Source: Anaeramoeba ignava (Eukaryota; Metamonada; Anaeramoebidae). From it: a DNA stretch of 64,000 bases. The notes under the pieces were generated by a model, which searched no databases, was not told the DNA's origin, and saw nothing but the letters and a program-made list of their open reading frames with translations. How positions within the stretch are numbered: the first letter of the stretch is position 1; each line of letters opens with the position of its first letter. The DNA is taken from contig JAPDFW010000063.1 in the NCBI GenBank assembly GCA_028826165.1, positions 620,001 through 684,000 of the forward strand, read 5' to 3'. This document shows, piece after piece, positions 24,219 to 35,578 of this stretch. The position numbers were made by a program, and so were the translations under genes.

Positions 24219-26558
24219 ATGAATCAAAATAATTTAAATTCAAACACACAAAAACCTCATTCAAAATCAAAATCAAATTCAAAATTAAAATCAAAATCAA
24301 AATCAAAATCAAAATCAAAATCAAAAAAATCAAAATCAAAATCAAAATCAAAATCAAAATCAAAATCAAAATCAAAATCAAAATCAAAATCAGAATCAGA
24401 TTCAGAATCAAAATCAAAATCAAAATCAAAATCAAAATCAAATCAAAATCAAATTCAAAACATAAATCAATTAAAACAAGTTTATAAAGCAATTAAAACA
24501 AATAATATTCAATTTTTTGATTCAATTTCAACTTTGAAAACAACAGAACAATTTGAAAAAGAAAATGAACCTTTTCTAAATTATGCTTTTGAAAATAAAT
24601 CAAAAAAAGAAATTATTCAAAAACTTATTGAAAAAGAAATTAACTTAAATTGGGTTGATAAATATCAAAATAATCCTTTACATATTGCTTTAGAAAATCA
24701 ATATCCAAAAGAAATTATTGAATTATTAATTTCCAAATGTTCTGATATTAATTCAAAAAATAAATGGAATGAAATACCTTTACATATTGCTTTGAAAAAT
24801 AAATATCCAAAAGAAATTATTAAATTATTATTTTCCAAAGAATCTGATATTAATTCAAAAAATAATGAAAATGAAATACCTTTACATATTGCTTTGAGAA
24901 ATAATTATTCAAAAGAAATTATTAAATTATTAATTTCCAAAGAATCTGATATTAATTCAAAAAATAAATGGAATGAAATACCTTTACATATTGCTTTGAA
25001 AAATCGATATCCAAATGAAATTATTGAATTATTAATTTCCAAAGAATTTATTATTAATTTAAAAAATAATGAAAATGAAATACCTTTATATATTGCTTTG
25101 AAAAATAAATATCCAAAAGAAATTATTAAATTATTAATTTCCAAAGAATCTAATATTAATTCACAAAATAAATGGAATGAAATACCTTTACATATTGCTT
25201 TGAAAAATAAATATCCAAAAGAAATTATTGAATTATTAATTTCCAAATGTTCTGATATTAATTTAAAAAATAAATGGAATGAAATACCTTTATATATTGC
25301 TTTGAAATACCAAAATTCAAATGAAATTATTGAATTATTAATTTCCAAAGGTTCTGATATTAATTTAAAAAATAAACTAAATGAAATAGCTTTACATATT
25401 GCTTTGAGAAATCAATATCCAAAAGAAATTATTGAATTATTAATTTCCAAATGTTCTGATATTAATTCAAAAAACAAACTAAATGAAATACCTTTACATA
25501 TTGCTTTGAAATACCAAAATTCAAAAGAAATTATTAAATTATTAATTTCCAAATGTTCTGATATTAATTCAAAAAACAAAATAAATGAAATACCTTTACA
25601 TATTGCTTTGAAAAATAAATATCCAAATGAAATCCAAATTTTATTAATGAGAGATTTGAATATTTTTGAATTGAAAGAAAATGAAATTAATCAAGAAATA
25701 ATTGATTTATTTCCAAAAATTTATTCATTTAATGATGATTTAAACAATTTTTTGAAATCAAATGAATTTAAAGATATTGAAATTAAAAGTAATGATGGTG
25801 AAATAATTAAAGCTCATAAACAAATTTTATTAATTAGATTTAATAATAATCAAACAATTTTAACAAGATTTATTAATATTTGCAGAAGAAAATCAAAAGA
25901 AATTATTCAATTTTCATTAAATTTTCTTTATACAGGATTTATTGATTTTGATAAATTTATTGAAAAATTTAATCAAAAATTTAATCAAAATGAAACACAA
26001 ATTGATTCAAACTCAAATTATCAATTTTTATTTTCAAATAAAATTGAAAAAATACAAAAAGAAGAACAAGAATTAATTTTAAATCAAATTGAAAATCAAA
26101 ATGAAAAATTTAAAACAGGATTAATTTATGATTTATTTGAAAAAACAGGATTTGATTTAAAATGGATTAAAGAAAAAGAAGGAATAAAAGGAATATTAAA
26201 AGATTTTGAACAATTTTATCAACAAAATGAAACTAAAGATTTTACAATAATTGTTGAAGAAAAAGAAATTAAAGTTCATAAATTAATATTACAAATAAGA
26301 AGTGAATTATTTAAAGGAATGTTTTTATTAAATGTTAATGATTTATCAAATCAAGTTCATGATTATTCAGAAAAATCATTTGAAACAATTAATCAATTAA
26401 TTTATTTTCTTTATAATGATAAAATTGATGAAACAAAAATAACACAAGAAAATATTGAAGAATTTAATGATTTAAAAGATTTTTATCAATTAAATCAAAA
26501 ATCAATTTTAGGATCTTATTTAGTTGATTATTATTCCAAATCTTTTTCAAAAAATTAA
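24219..26558 (+). CDS. Ankyrin-repeat/double-BTB protein, copy B (intact, 779 aa)
   Basis: An uninterrupted 779-residue frame. It starts [15 protein letters not shown], followed by a Ser/Lys/Glu dipeptide tract ([17 protein letters not shown]) where copy A has Gln/Asn. The cap INQLKQVYKAIKTNNIQFFD precedes about ten 34-residue ankyrin repeats, with more varied sequence than copy A (ISKESDINS, ISKCSDINS, YQNSNEIIEL). Two BTB modules match copy A almost residue for residue (DIEIKSNDGEIIKAHKQILL; KDFTIIVEEKEIKVHKLILQ), and the protein ends SKSFSKN. The upstream TTTTTCA tracts and ATATAAAAAAAAATG start context are shared with copies A and C. A likely ubiquitin-ligase adaptor or scaffold; the partner is unknown. 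Confidence 0.92.
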   Translation: MNQNNLNSNTQKPHSKSKSNSKLKSKSKSKSKSKSKKSKSKSKSKSKSKSKSKSKSKSESDSESKSKSKSKSKSNQNQIQNINQLKQVYKAIKTNNIQFFDSISTLKTTEQFEKENEPFLNYAFENKSKKEIIQKLIEKEINLNWVDKYQNNPLHIALENQYPKEIIELLISKCSDINSKNKWNEIPLHIALKNKYPKEIIKLLFSKESDINSKNNENEIPLHIALRNNYSKEIIKLLISKESDINSKNKWNEIPLHIALKNRYPNEIIELLISKEFIINLKNNENEIPLYIALKNKYPKEIIKLLISKESNINSQNKWNEIPLHIALKNKYPKEIIELLISKCSDINLKNKWNEIPLYIALKYQNSNEIIELLISKGSDINLKNKLNEIALHIALRNQYPKEIIELLISKCSDINSKNKLNEIPLHIALKYQNSKEIIKLLISKCSDINSKNKINEIPLHIALKNKYPNEIQILLMRDLNIFELKENEINQEIIDLFPKIYSFNDDLNNFLKSNEFKDIEIKSNDGEIIKAHKQILLIRFNNNQTILTRFINICRRKSKEIIQFSLNFLYTGFIDFDKFIEKFNQKFNQNETQIDSNSNYQFLFSNKIEKIQKEEQELILNQIENQNEKFKTGLIYDLFEKTGFDLKWIKEKEGIKGILKDFEQFYQQNETKDFTIIVEEKEIKVHKLILQIRSELFKGMFLLNVNDLSNQVHDYSEKSFETINQLIYFLYNDKIDETKITQENIEEFNDLKDFYQLNQKSILGSYLVDYYSKSFSKN

Positions 26559-26657
26559 TTTTAATCAATAATTTTCATTTTTTCATTTTTCATTTTTTTC
26601 ATTTTTTCATTTTTTCATTTTAATTAATAAATCAAATTTAAATTTAATATAAAAAAA

Positions 26658-29600
26658 ATGAATCAAAACAATTTAAATTCAGAATCAGAATCAAAATCAA
26701 AATCAAAATCAAAATCAAAATCAATATCAAATTCAAAATCAAATTCAAAATCAAATTCAAAATCAAATTCAAAATCAAATTCAAATTCAAAATCAAAATC
26801 AAAATCAAATTCAAAATCAAATTCAAATTCAAATTCAAATTCAAAATCAAAATCAGAATCAAATTCAAATTCAAAATCAAAATCAAAATCAAAATCAAAT
26901 TCAAAATCAAAATCAAAATCAGAATCAAAATCAGAATCAGAATCAGAATCAAAATCAAAATCAAATTCAAATTCAAATTCAAATTCAAAATCAAATTCAA
27001 AATCAAATTCAAAATCAAAATCAAAATCAAAATCAAATTCAAAATCAAATTCAAAATCAAAATCAAATTCAAAATCAAATTCAAAATCAAATTCAAATTC
27101 AAAATCAAATTCAAATTCAAATTCAAAATCAAAATCAAAATCAAATTCAAAATCAAAATCAAAATCAAATTCAAAATCAAAATCAAATTCAAATTCAAAT
27201 TCAAAATCAAATTCAGATTCAAATTCAAAATCAAATTCAAATTCGAAATCAAATTCAAAATCAAAATCAAATTCAAATTCAAAATCAAAATCAAATTCAA
27301 AATCAAAATCAAATTCAAATTCAAAATCAAAATCAAATTCAAATTCAAATTCAAAATCAAAATCAAATTCAAATTCAAATTCAAAATCAAAATCAAAATC
27401 AAATTCAAAATCAAATTCAAAATCAAAATCAAAACCAAATTCAAATTCAAAATCAAAATCAAATTCAAATTCAAATTCAAAATCAAATTCAAATTCAAAA
27501 TCAGAATCAAATTCAGATTCAAATTCAAAATCAAATTCAGATTCAAATTCAAAATCAAATTCAAATTCGAAATCAAATTCAAAATCAAAATCAAATTCAA
27601 AATCAAAATCAAAATCAAATTCAAATTCAAATTCAAAATCAAATTCAAAATCAAAATCAAATTCAAAATCAAATTCAAATTCAAATTCAAAATCAAAATC
27701 AAAATCAAAATTCAAAATCAAAATCAAAATCAAATTCAAAATCAAAATCAAAATCAAATTCAAATTCAAAATCAAATTCAGATTCAAATTCAAAATCAAA
27801 TTCAAATTCGAAATCAAATTCAAAATCAAAATCAAATTCAAATTCAAAATCAAAATCAAATAAAAAATCAAATTCAGATTCAAATTCAAAATCAAATTCA
27901 AAATTCAAAATCAAAAAATCAAAATCAAAATCAAAATCAAATTCAAAATCAAAATCAAATTCAAATTCAAAATCAAAATCAAATTCAAATTCAAATTCAA
28001 AATCAAAATCAAATTCGAAAAAATCAAATTCAAAATCAAAATCAAAATCAAAATCAAATTCAAATTCAAAATCAAATTCAAAATCAAATTCAAATTCAAA
28101 ATCAAAATCAAATTTAAAATTCAAATTCAAAAATCAAAATCAAATTCAAATTCAAAATTCAAAAAAATCAAAAAATTAAAATCAAATTCAAATTCAAATT
28201 CAAATCTCAAAATCAAATCAAAAATCAAATTCAATTATTCAAAAAAATTCCAAATTCAAAATCAAAATCAAATTAAATCAAAATCAAAATTCAAAATCAG
28301 AAAATATCAAAATCAAATCAAAATCAAAACAAATTCTTTGGAAAATAAAAATCAAAAGAAATTTCAAATTCAAATTCAAAATCAAAATCAAAATCAAATC
28401 AAAATCAAAATCAAATTTAAATTCAAATTCAAATTCAAAATCAAAATCAAAAGAAATTCAAATTCAAAATTCAAATTCAAATTAAAATCAAAAAAAATTC
28501 AAAAAAATTCAAATTCAAAAATAAAATCAAATCAAATTATTGTTTTCAAAATCAAAATCAAAATCAAATTCAAATTCAAAATCAAAATCAAAGGTTCTGA
28601 AATCAAAATTCAAAAAAAATTCAAAATCAAAATCAAAATCAGAATCACAAATTGCAAATTAGAAAATAAAATTCAAAAGAAATTATTGAATTCAAATTTC
28701 AAATTAAAATTCAAATTCAAATTCAAATTCAAAAATCAAAATCAAATTCCAACTACAAATTCAAATTGAAAAATCAAAATCAAAAAGAAATTCAAAATCA
28801 AATTCAATTTCAAAAATCAAAATCAAATTCAAAAATAAATCAAAATGAAAGAATTTACAAATTCAAAATTCAAAATGAAAATAAAAATCCAAATCAAATT
28901 CAAATTAAATTTCCAAATTCAAATTCAAAATCAAAAATCAAAATGAAAATGAAAAATCAAAATCAAATTCAAAATCAAAATCAAAATCAAAATCAAATTC
29001 AAAATCAAATTTCAAATTCTAAAATCAAATTCAAAAATAATCAAATTGAAAATTCAAATTCAAAATAAAAATCAAATCAAATTCAAATCAAAAATCAAAA
29101 TCAAAAGGTTCAAAATCAAATTCAAAAATCAAAAGAAATACCTTTACATTTTGCTTTCAAAAAATCAAAATCAAAATCAAAATTCAAAATCAAAATCAAA
29201 GGTTCTGAAATTAATTCAAAAATTATCAAATTAAATTCAAACAAATTAACATCAAATTCAAATTGAAAAATAAAATCAAATTCAAATTCAAATTCAAAAA
29301 TCAAATTCAAAATCAAAAAAATCAAATTCAAACTCAAATTCAAAAATCAAATTCAAAATCAAATTCAAATCAAAATTGTTTTTGAAAAATAAAAATCAAA
29401 TGAAAAAATCAAATTATTAAATTCAAATTCAAAATCAAATTTCAAAAATCAAAATCAAATTCAAAATCAAAATCAAATTCAAAATCAAAATCAAATTCAA
29501 ATTCAAAATCAAATTCAAATTCAAATTCAAAATCAAATTCAAAATCAAAATCAAATTCAAAATCAAAATCAAATTCAAATTCAAAATCAAATTCAAATTC

Positions 29601-31934
29601 AAATTCAAAATCAAAATCAAAATCAAATTCAAAATCAAATTCAAAATCAAATTCAAAATCAAAAACAAAACATAAATCAAATCAAAATCAAAATCAAAAC
29701 ATAAATCAAAACATAAATCAAAACATAAATCAATTAAAACAAGTTTATAAAGCAATTCTAAAAAATAATATTCAATTTTTTGATTCAATTTCAACTTTAA
29801 AAACAACAGAACAATTTGAAAAAGAAAATGAACCTTTTCTAAAATTTGCTTTTGAAAATAAATCAAAAAAAGAAATTATTCAAAAACTTATTGAAAAAGA
29901 AAATAATTTAAATTGAGTTGATAAATATCAAAATAATCCTTTACATATTGCTTTAGAAAATCAATATCCAAATGAAATTATTGAATTACTAATTTCCAAA
30001 GGATCTGATATTAATTCAAAAAATAAATGGAATGAAATACCTTTACATATTGCTTTGAAAAATCAATATCCAAATGAAATTATTGAATTATTAATTTCCA
30101 AAGAATCTGATATTAATTCAAAAAATAAATGGAATGAAATACCTTTACATATTGCTTTGAAAAATAAATATCCAAATGAAATTATTGAATTATTAATTTC
30201 CAAAGGATCTGATATTAATTTAACTTTTGAAAAAATTGGGTTGATAAATATCAAAATAATCCTTTACATATTGCTTTGAAAAATAAATATCCAAATGAAA
30301 TTATTGAATTATTAATTTCCAAAGGTTCTGATATTAATTCAAAAATAATGGATGAAATACCTTTACATATTGCTTTGAAAAATAAATATCCAAATGAAAT
30401 TATTGAATTATTAATTTCCAAAGGTTCTGATATTAATTCAAAAAATAACAAATGAAATACCTTTACATATTGCTTTGAAAAATAAATATCCAAAAGAAAT
30501 TATTGAATTATTAATTTCCAAAGGTTCTGATATTAATTCAAAAAATATCAAAATGAAATACCTTTACATATTGCTTTGAGAAAATAAATATCCAAAAGAA
30601 ATTATTGAATTATTAATTTCCAAAGGTTCTGATATTAATTCAAAAAATAAATGGAATGAAATACCTTTACATATTGCTTTGAAAAATAAATATCCAAATG
30701 AAATTATTGAATTATTAATTTCCAAAGGTTCTGATATTAATTCAAAAAATAATGAGAATGAAATACCTTTACATATTGCTTTGAAAAATCAATATCCAAA
30801 AGAAATTATTAAATTATTAATTTCCAAAGGTTCTGATATTAATTCAAAAAATAATCAAAATGAAATACCTTTACATATTGCTTTGAAAAATAAATATCCA
30901 AAAGAAATTATTGAATTATTAATTTCCAAATGTTCTGATATTAATTCAAAAAATAATGAAAATGAAATACCTTTACATATTGCTTTGAAAATAAATATCC
31001 AAATGAAATCCAAATTTTATTAATGAGAGATTTGAATATTTTTGAATTGAAAGAAAATGAAATTAATCAAGAAATAATTGAATTATTTCCAAAAATTTAT
31101 ACATTTAATGATGATTTAAACAATTTTTTGAAATCAAATGAATTTAAAGATATTGAAATTAAAAGTAATGATGGTGAAATAATTAAAGCTCATAAACAAA
31201 TTTTATTAATTAGATTTAATAATAATCAAACAATTTTAACAAGATTTATTAATATTTGCAGAAGAAAATCAAAAGAAATTATTCAATTTTCATTAAATTT
31301 TCTTTATACAGGATTTATTGATTTTGATAAATTTATTGAAAAATTTAATCAAAAATTTAATCAAAATGAAACAAATGATTCAAATTCAAATTATCAATTT
31401 TTATTTTCAAATAAAATTGAAATTGAAAAAATACAAAAAGAAGAACAAGAATTAATTTTAAATCAAATTGAAAATCAAAATGAAAAATTTAAAAAAGGAT
31501 TAATTTATGATTTATTTGAACAAACAGGATTTGATTTAAAATGGATTAAAGAAAAAGAAGGAATAAAAGGAATATTAAAAGATTTTGAACAATTTTATCA
31601 ACAAAATGAAACTAAAGATTTTACAATAATTGTTGAAGAAAAAGAAATTAAAGTTCATAAATTAATATTACAAATAAGAAGTGAATTATTTAAAGGAATG
31701 TTTTTAAGTGTTAATGATTTATCAAATCAAGTTCATGATTATTCAGAAAAATCATTTGAAACAATTAATCAATTAATTTATTTTCTTTATAATGATAAAA
31801 TTGATGAAACAAAAATAACAAAAGAAAATATTGAAGAATTTACTGATTTAAAAGATTTTTATCAATTAAATCAAAAATCAATTTTAGGATCTTATTTACT
31901 TGATTATTATTCCAAATCTTTTTCAAAAAATTAA
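26658..31934 (+). pseudogene. Ankyrin-repeat/double-BTB gene, copy C, decayed and repeat-expanded
   Basis: The start ([17 protein letters not shown]) and promoter match copies A and B. The Ser/Lys/Asn tract has expanded to some 3 kb of TCAAAA/TTCAAA repeats, open for about 400 residues and then shifted repeatedly. Ankyrin-array fragments are embedded in it. The cap resumes at about 29729 (INQLKQVYKAILKNNIQFFD), but a TGA replaces the Trp codon of NLNWVDKYQ at about 29915. Roughly ten ankyrin units follow with frame breaks near 30230, 30350, 30450, 30550 and 30995. The terminal double-BTB part (31023-31934, 303 residues) is intact and almost identical to copy A. The copy is either a pseudogene or a badly resolved repeat region; the preserved BTB end could still be expressed alone. 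Confidence 0.72.
26676..29690. repeat. TCAAAA/TTCAAA hexamer expansion with embedded ankyrin-repeat remnants
   Basis: From 26676 to about 28130 the sequence is a mixture of TCAAAA and TTCAAA (Ser-Lys and Ser-Asn dipeptides). From 28130 to 29400 the pattern is interrupted by pieces recognisable from the 102-bp ankyrin unit: CTTTGGAAAATAAAAATC (28335), AAAGGTTCTGAAATC (28592), AAAATTCAAAAGAAATTATT (28668), GAAATACCTTTACATTTTGC (29134) and AAAGGTTCTGAAATTAATTC (29196). It returns to pure hexamers from 29430 to 29690. Confidence 0.85.
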
Positions 31935-32018
31935 TTTTAATCAATAATTTTCATTTTTTCATTTTTCATTTTTTCATTTTTTTTCATTTTTTCATTTTTT
32001 CATTTTTTTTAAAAAATA

Positions 32019-32594
32019 ATGAATAAAAAAATAATAATTCCAGGAGAAAGAATTGGAAAAGCAAGTGAATATGAATCAGGAAAAGGAACTTATATTAACA
32101 ACAATTACATATATTCATCACAATTAGGGAAAATTAAAATAGAAAGCAAACAAACAGGGAAAAAAATAATTGAGATTGAAAATAAACAAGAAACAGCAAT
32201 TTCAAAAATACCCAAAATTGGGGATAAAGTTACATGCAAAGTTATTAAGATAAATCCACGATTAATTAAGGTTCATATTTATTGTGTTGAAGAAAAACAA
32301 TTGAATGAACCATTTTTTGGAATAATTTTAACTCATGATATAAAATCTACAGAAATTGATAAAATTAAAGTTGAAAATTGTTTTAAACCTAATGATGTTA
32401 TTTTGGCTGAAGTCATTTCTCTTGGAGAAAGTAGATCTTTTAGTTATTATTTATCAACTGCTAAAGATGATTTAGGTGTTATTTTGTCAATTAATTCTGA
32501 TGGTTTTTTTTTATTTCCTTATTCTGATTCTGAAATGATTTGTCATGAAAATCAATCAAAAGAAAAAAGAAAAGTTGCAATTTTAAAAAAATAG
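32019..32594 (+). CDS. Exosome cap subunit CSL4 (EXOSC1-like)
   Basis: A 191-residue single-exon gene. The N-terminal IIIPGERIGKASEYESGKGT followed by YINNNYIYSSQLGKI matches the CSL4 signature (PGER...G.GTY...YI.SS..G). The central S1 RNA-binding domain reads KIPKIGDKVTCKVIKINPRL. Then come FKPNDVILAEVISLGESRSF and a C-terminal zinc-ribbon-like segment that retains only one clear Cys (SEMICHENQSKEKRKVAILK), as in many lineages where the metal site has degenerated. CSL4 caps the nine-subunit RNA exosome and helps admit RNA for 3'-5' decay. The start is preceded by a TTTTTTCATTTTT tract. It lies 61 bp upstream of the coronin gene on the same strand. Confidence 0.93.
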   Translation: MNKKIIIPGERIGKASEYESGKGTYINNNYIYSSQLGKIKIESKQTGKKIIEIENKQETAISKIPKIGDKVTCKVIKINPRLIKVHIYCVEEKQLNEPFFGIILTHDIKSTEIDKIKVENCFKPNDVILAEVISLGESRSFSYYLSTAKDDLGVILSINSDGFFLFPYSDSEMICHENQSKEKRKVAILKK

Positions 32595-32654
32595 AAAATA
32601 AAATTTTTAAATTTAAATTTTTTCATTTTTTCTCTTCCTTTTTAAAAAGAAAAA

Positions 32655-35575
32655 ATGTTTTTAAATTCAAATAAATTTAATTCTTTATTTCCAAATTTTA
32701 AATTTCAAAAAAATCTTTCTTATGAAATTTCTTCTAATCAATTATTAATAAATTCAAAAAATTTAATAATTTCAAATGAAAATTTTTATTCAATAAAAAG
32801 AAATGTAAATTAAAAAATTAATCAAAAAATCAAAATTATAAATAAAAAATAAAAAAATAAAAATAAAAAATAAAGAATAAAGAAATTTCTGTTTTTGATA
32901 TTCAAAAAAATCAAGAAATATCAATAATAAATTCAAATCAAAATAAATTTACAGATATGTGTTTTTCAAATTGGGATGATCAATTTTTAATAACATCAAA
33001 TGAATCTAAAATAAAAGTAAAAACAAAAAAATTTTTTTGCTTTTTTAAAAAATTTATTTTTAATCTAAAAAAAAAAAAAAGGGTTGGAAAATTAATCCAA
33101 AAAATCAATCAAAACCATTTAATAGATCAAAAAAAATTTATCCAATTTTTGATCTAAATGCTCATAATAAAGAAATTACTTCATTTTCTTTTCATCCTTC
33201 TTGTTCCAATTTATTTGCTTCTTCTTCTTTTGATAATTCTTTTAAAATTTGGGATTTAAATCAACAAGAAACAGTTTTAGATATAAATTCTCTTGAAAAT
33301 TCATTATTAAATTTTGTTTGGAATTTTAATGGTTCACAAATTATTTCAATTTTTGAAAATAATTTTTTTGGATTATTTGATCCAAGAAAAAAAAATTTCC
33401 CAGATTTTATTCATGAATTATATTATATTCCTTCAAGAATTTGTTGGCTTGGAAATTCTGAAATGTTTTTAATTACAGGAAAACAAAATGATTTTTTAAG
33501 TTTTTCCATTTATGATTCTCGAAAACTTGAAAATCAACCAATTCAATCTTTTGAAATTATTGAATCTCAAAAAAATAATCTTATTCTTCCTTTTTTTGAT
33601 CAAGATTCTGGTTTGATTTTTATTGCTCCAATGGATGAAAAATTGATTTCAGTTTTTCATTTACAAAATTCTTTTCCTTTTACAATTCAACTTCCAAATT
33701 TTAATGATTTTTTTCAACATCAAATTGGATTAACTTTATTACCTAAAAAAATTGTTAATATTTCTCAATTTGAAATTGTTCGTTTTCTTCAACTTTCACA
33801 AGAAAAAGTTTCTTCAATATCTTTTCAAATTCCTTCAAAAGTAACTTTTCTAAAAAGAAAAAAATTTATTAAACAAAAAAATTAATTCTAAATTTTTTAT
33901 TCCACTTTTTTTTTTTCAAATTTTTTCATAATAATAAATTAAGAATTTTTTATTTGATCCAAATAAGAAAAAAGAATATTATTCAAAATTTTCAAATAAT
34001 AAACCTTCAATATCAAAAGAAGATTGGTTAAAAGGATTAAATAAAGATCCAAATTTTATTGAATTTTTTAATGAAAATGAAAATTTAACGAAAAATGTTT
34101 ATCAAATAAAAAGAGAAGAAGATTTACAAAAAATTCAAGATAAACAAAAGGAAAATATTCCAAAAATTAAAGAATCAAAAAAAAAACAACCAAAATTAAA
34201 TCAATATCAATCAAAAGTTAAACATACATTTTTAACAAGATCATCTCAAATGCAAAGTTTTTTTGGATTTGAAACTTTGAAAAAAGAAATTAATCAAAGC
34301 AATCATTTAACTTCAAATTCAGAATATTTTGTAACTCATGATTCAAATCAAGAAGGGAATCTTCGAATATTTAATATTAATAAATTTGGAGAAAATTCAG
34401 AAAATAACAAAATTTTTTCAACAATTAATGCTCATGATTTTTCAATTACAGATTTTAATTTATCAAAAACAAACCCTTCTTTATTATTAACATCATCTTC
34501 TCAATCACAAGAAATTAAACTTTGGAAAATATCTTCATTATCAGAAAATCCTTTTTCAAATGTTAATTCTGAAATGATTTATGATCCAAAAAATCAAGAA
34601 AATATTGTTTTAATTAAATTTCATCCTTTAGCTCAAGATGTATTTGCTTCTGGATATCTAAATCACAATATTAAGCTTTGGGATGTTTCTGAAAGTTTTC
34701 CTAAATTGCAATTTGATGCTGGAGAGGATAAAGGAGATTTATTAGATTTTGAATTTAATTGCAATGGATCTTTAATTTCAACAATTTCAAAAAATGGAAT
34801 AATCCAAATTTTTGATCCAAGATCATCAGAAATATCACAAAATACAAATTATAATGAAAAGAGAGAAGTAGCAAGAATTTGTTGGCTTGGGAATTCAGAT
34901 CAAATTCTAATTACAAACATGTCAAAATTAATAGGACAAGAATTTTATTTATTTGATTTAAGAAAATTTGAAATTCCAATTAAAAAGGGAGTTTTTTCAA
35001 GTAATCAAACAATGATTTTACCATTTTTTGATCAAGCAACAAATTTAATTTTTTTAGCAGAAATTGGATCTGTTATTCGATATTATGAAATTGTTTCTGA
35101 TTCTGAATTTTTACATTTTATTTCTGAATATCAATCACCAATTCAATTTTATTCAATAAATCAACTTCCAAAAACAATTTGTGATTTCAAAGAAGTTGAA
35201 ATTGATCGTTTCTTAACTGTTTCAAATGATTCTATTGAATTTATTAAAGCTCATGTTTTTAGAACCAGAAAAGAATATTTTCAAGATGATCTTTTTCCAC
35301 TTTTTCCTTCTAATCAAATTTCAACTTTAAATTCTCAAGATTATTTTAAAGGTTTAAATTCAAATCCTGTTTTGATTTCTTTAAAACCTGATGATATGAT
35401 TCCTTTAAGTCAAGCTCCTGAGAAAATTGAAAATGAAATGATTGAGAAAAAAGAAGAAGAAGAAATTAATGATGATTTTGTTTTAAAAAAATGGTCTGAA
35501 GTTATTAGTTTATATGAAGAAGAACCAAAAGAGAATTTAAAGAATATAATTGAAGATTTTGAATGGGATGATTAA
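32655..35575 (+). CDS. Coronin-7-like protein with two WD40 propellers
   Basis: Four exons join in one frame: 32655-32804, 32876-33016, 33082-33840 and 33944-35575. The first propeller contains HNKEITSFSFHPSCSNLFAS, FKIWDLNQQ and ICWLGNSEMFLITG. A linker with FLFDPNKKK and ISKEDWLKGLNKD corresponds to the coronin post-propeller segment. The second propeller starts after QSKVKHTFLTRSSQMQSFFG and repeats the pattern (INAHDFSITDFNLSKTNPSL, IKLWKI, NIKLWDVS, ICWLGNSDQILITN). The C-terminus is acidic and ends EDFEWDD, as in tandem coronins, where an acidic tail contacts Arp2/3. No coiled coil follows the first propeller, which favours coronin 7/POD-1 over short coronins. The last intron contains TTTTATTCCACTTTTTTTT, the dispersed motif. 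Confidence 0.88.
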
Positions 35576-35578
35576 TTT

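Noticed and set aside
26644..28130. Large open frames on both strands encoding Leu/Ile/Asn or Phe/Glu/Asp dipeptides
   Set aside because: Hexamer repeats (TCAAAA/TTCAAA) are open in several frames at once; only the + frame with the shared MNQNNLNS start has support.
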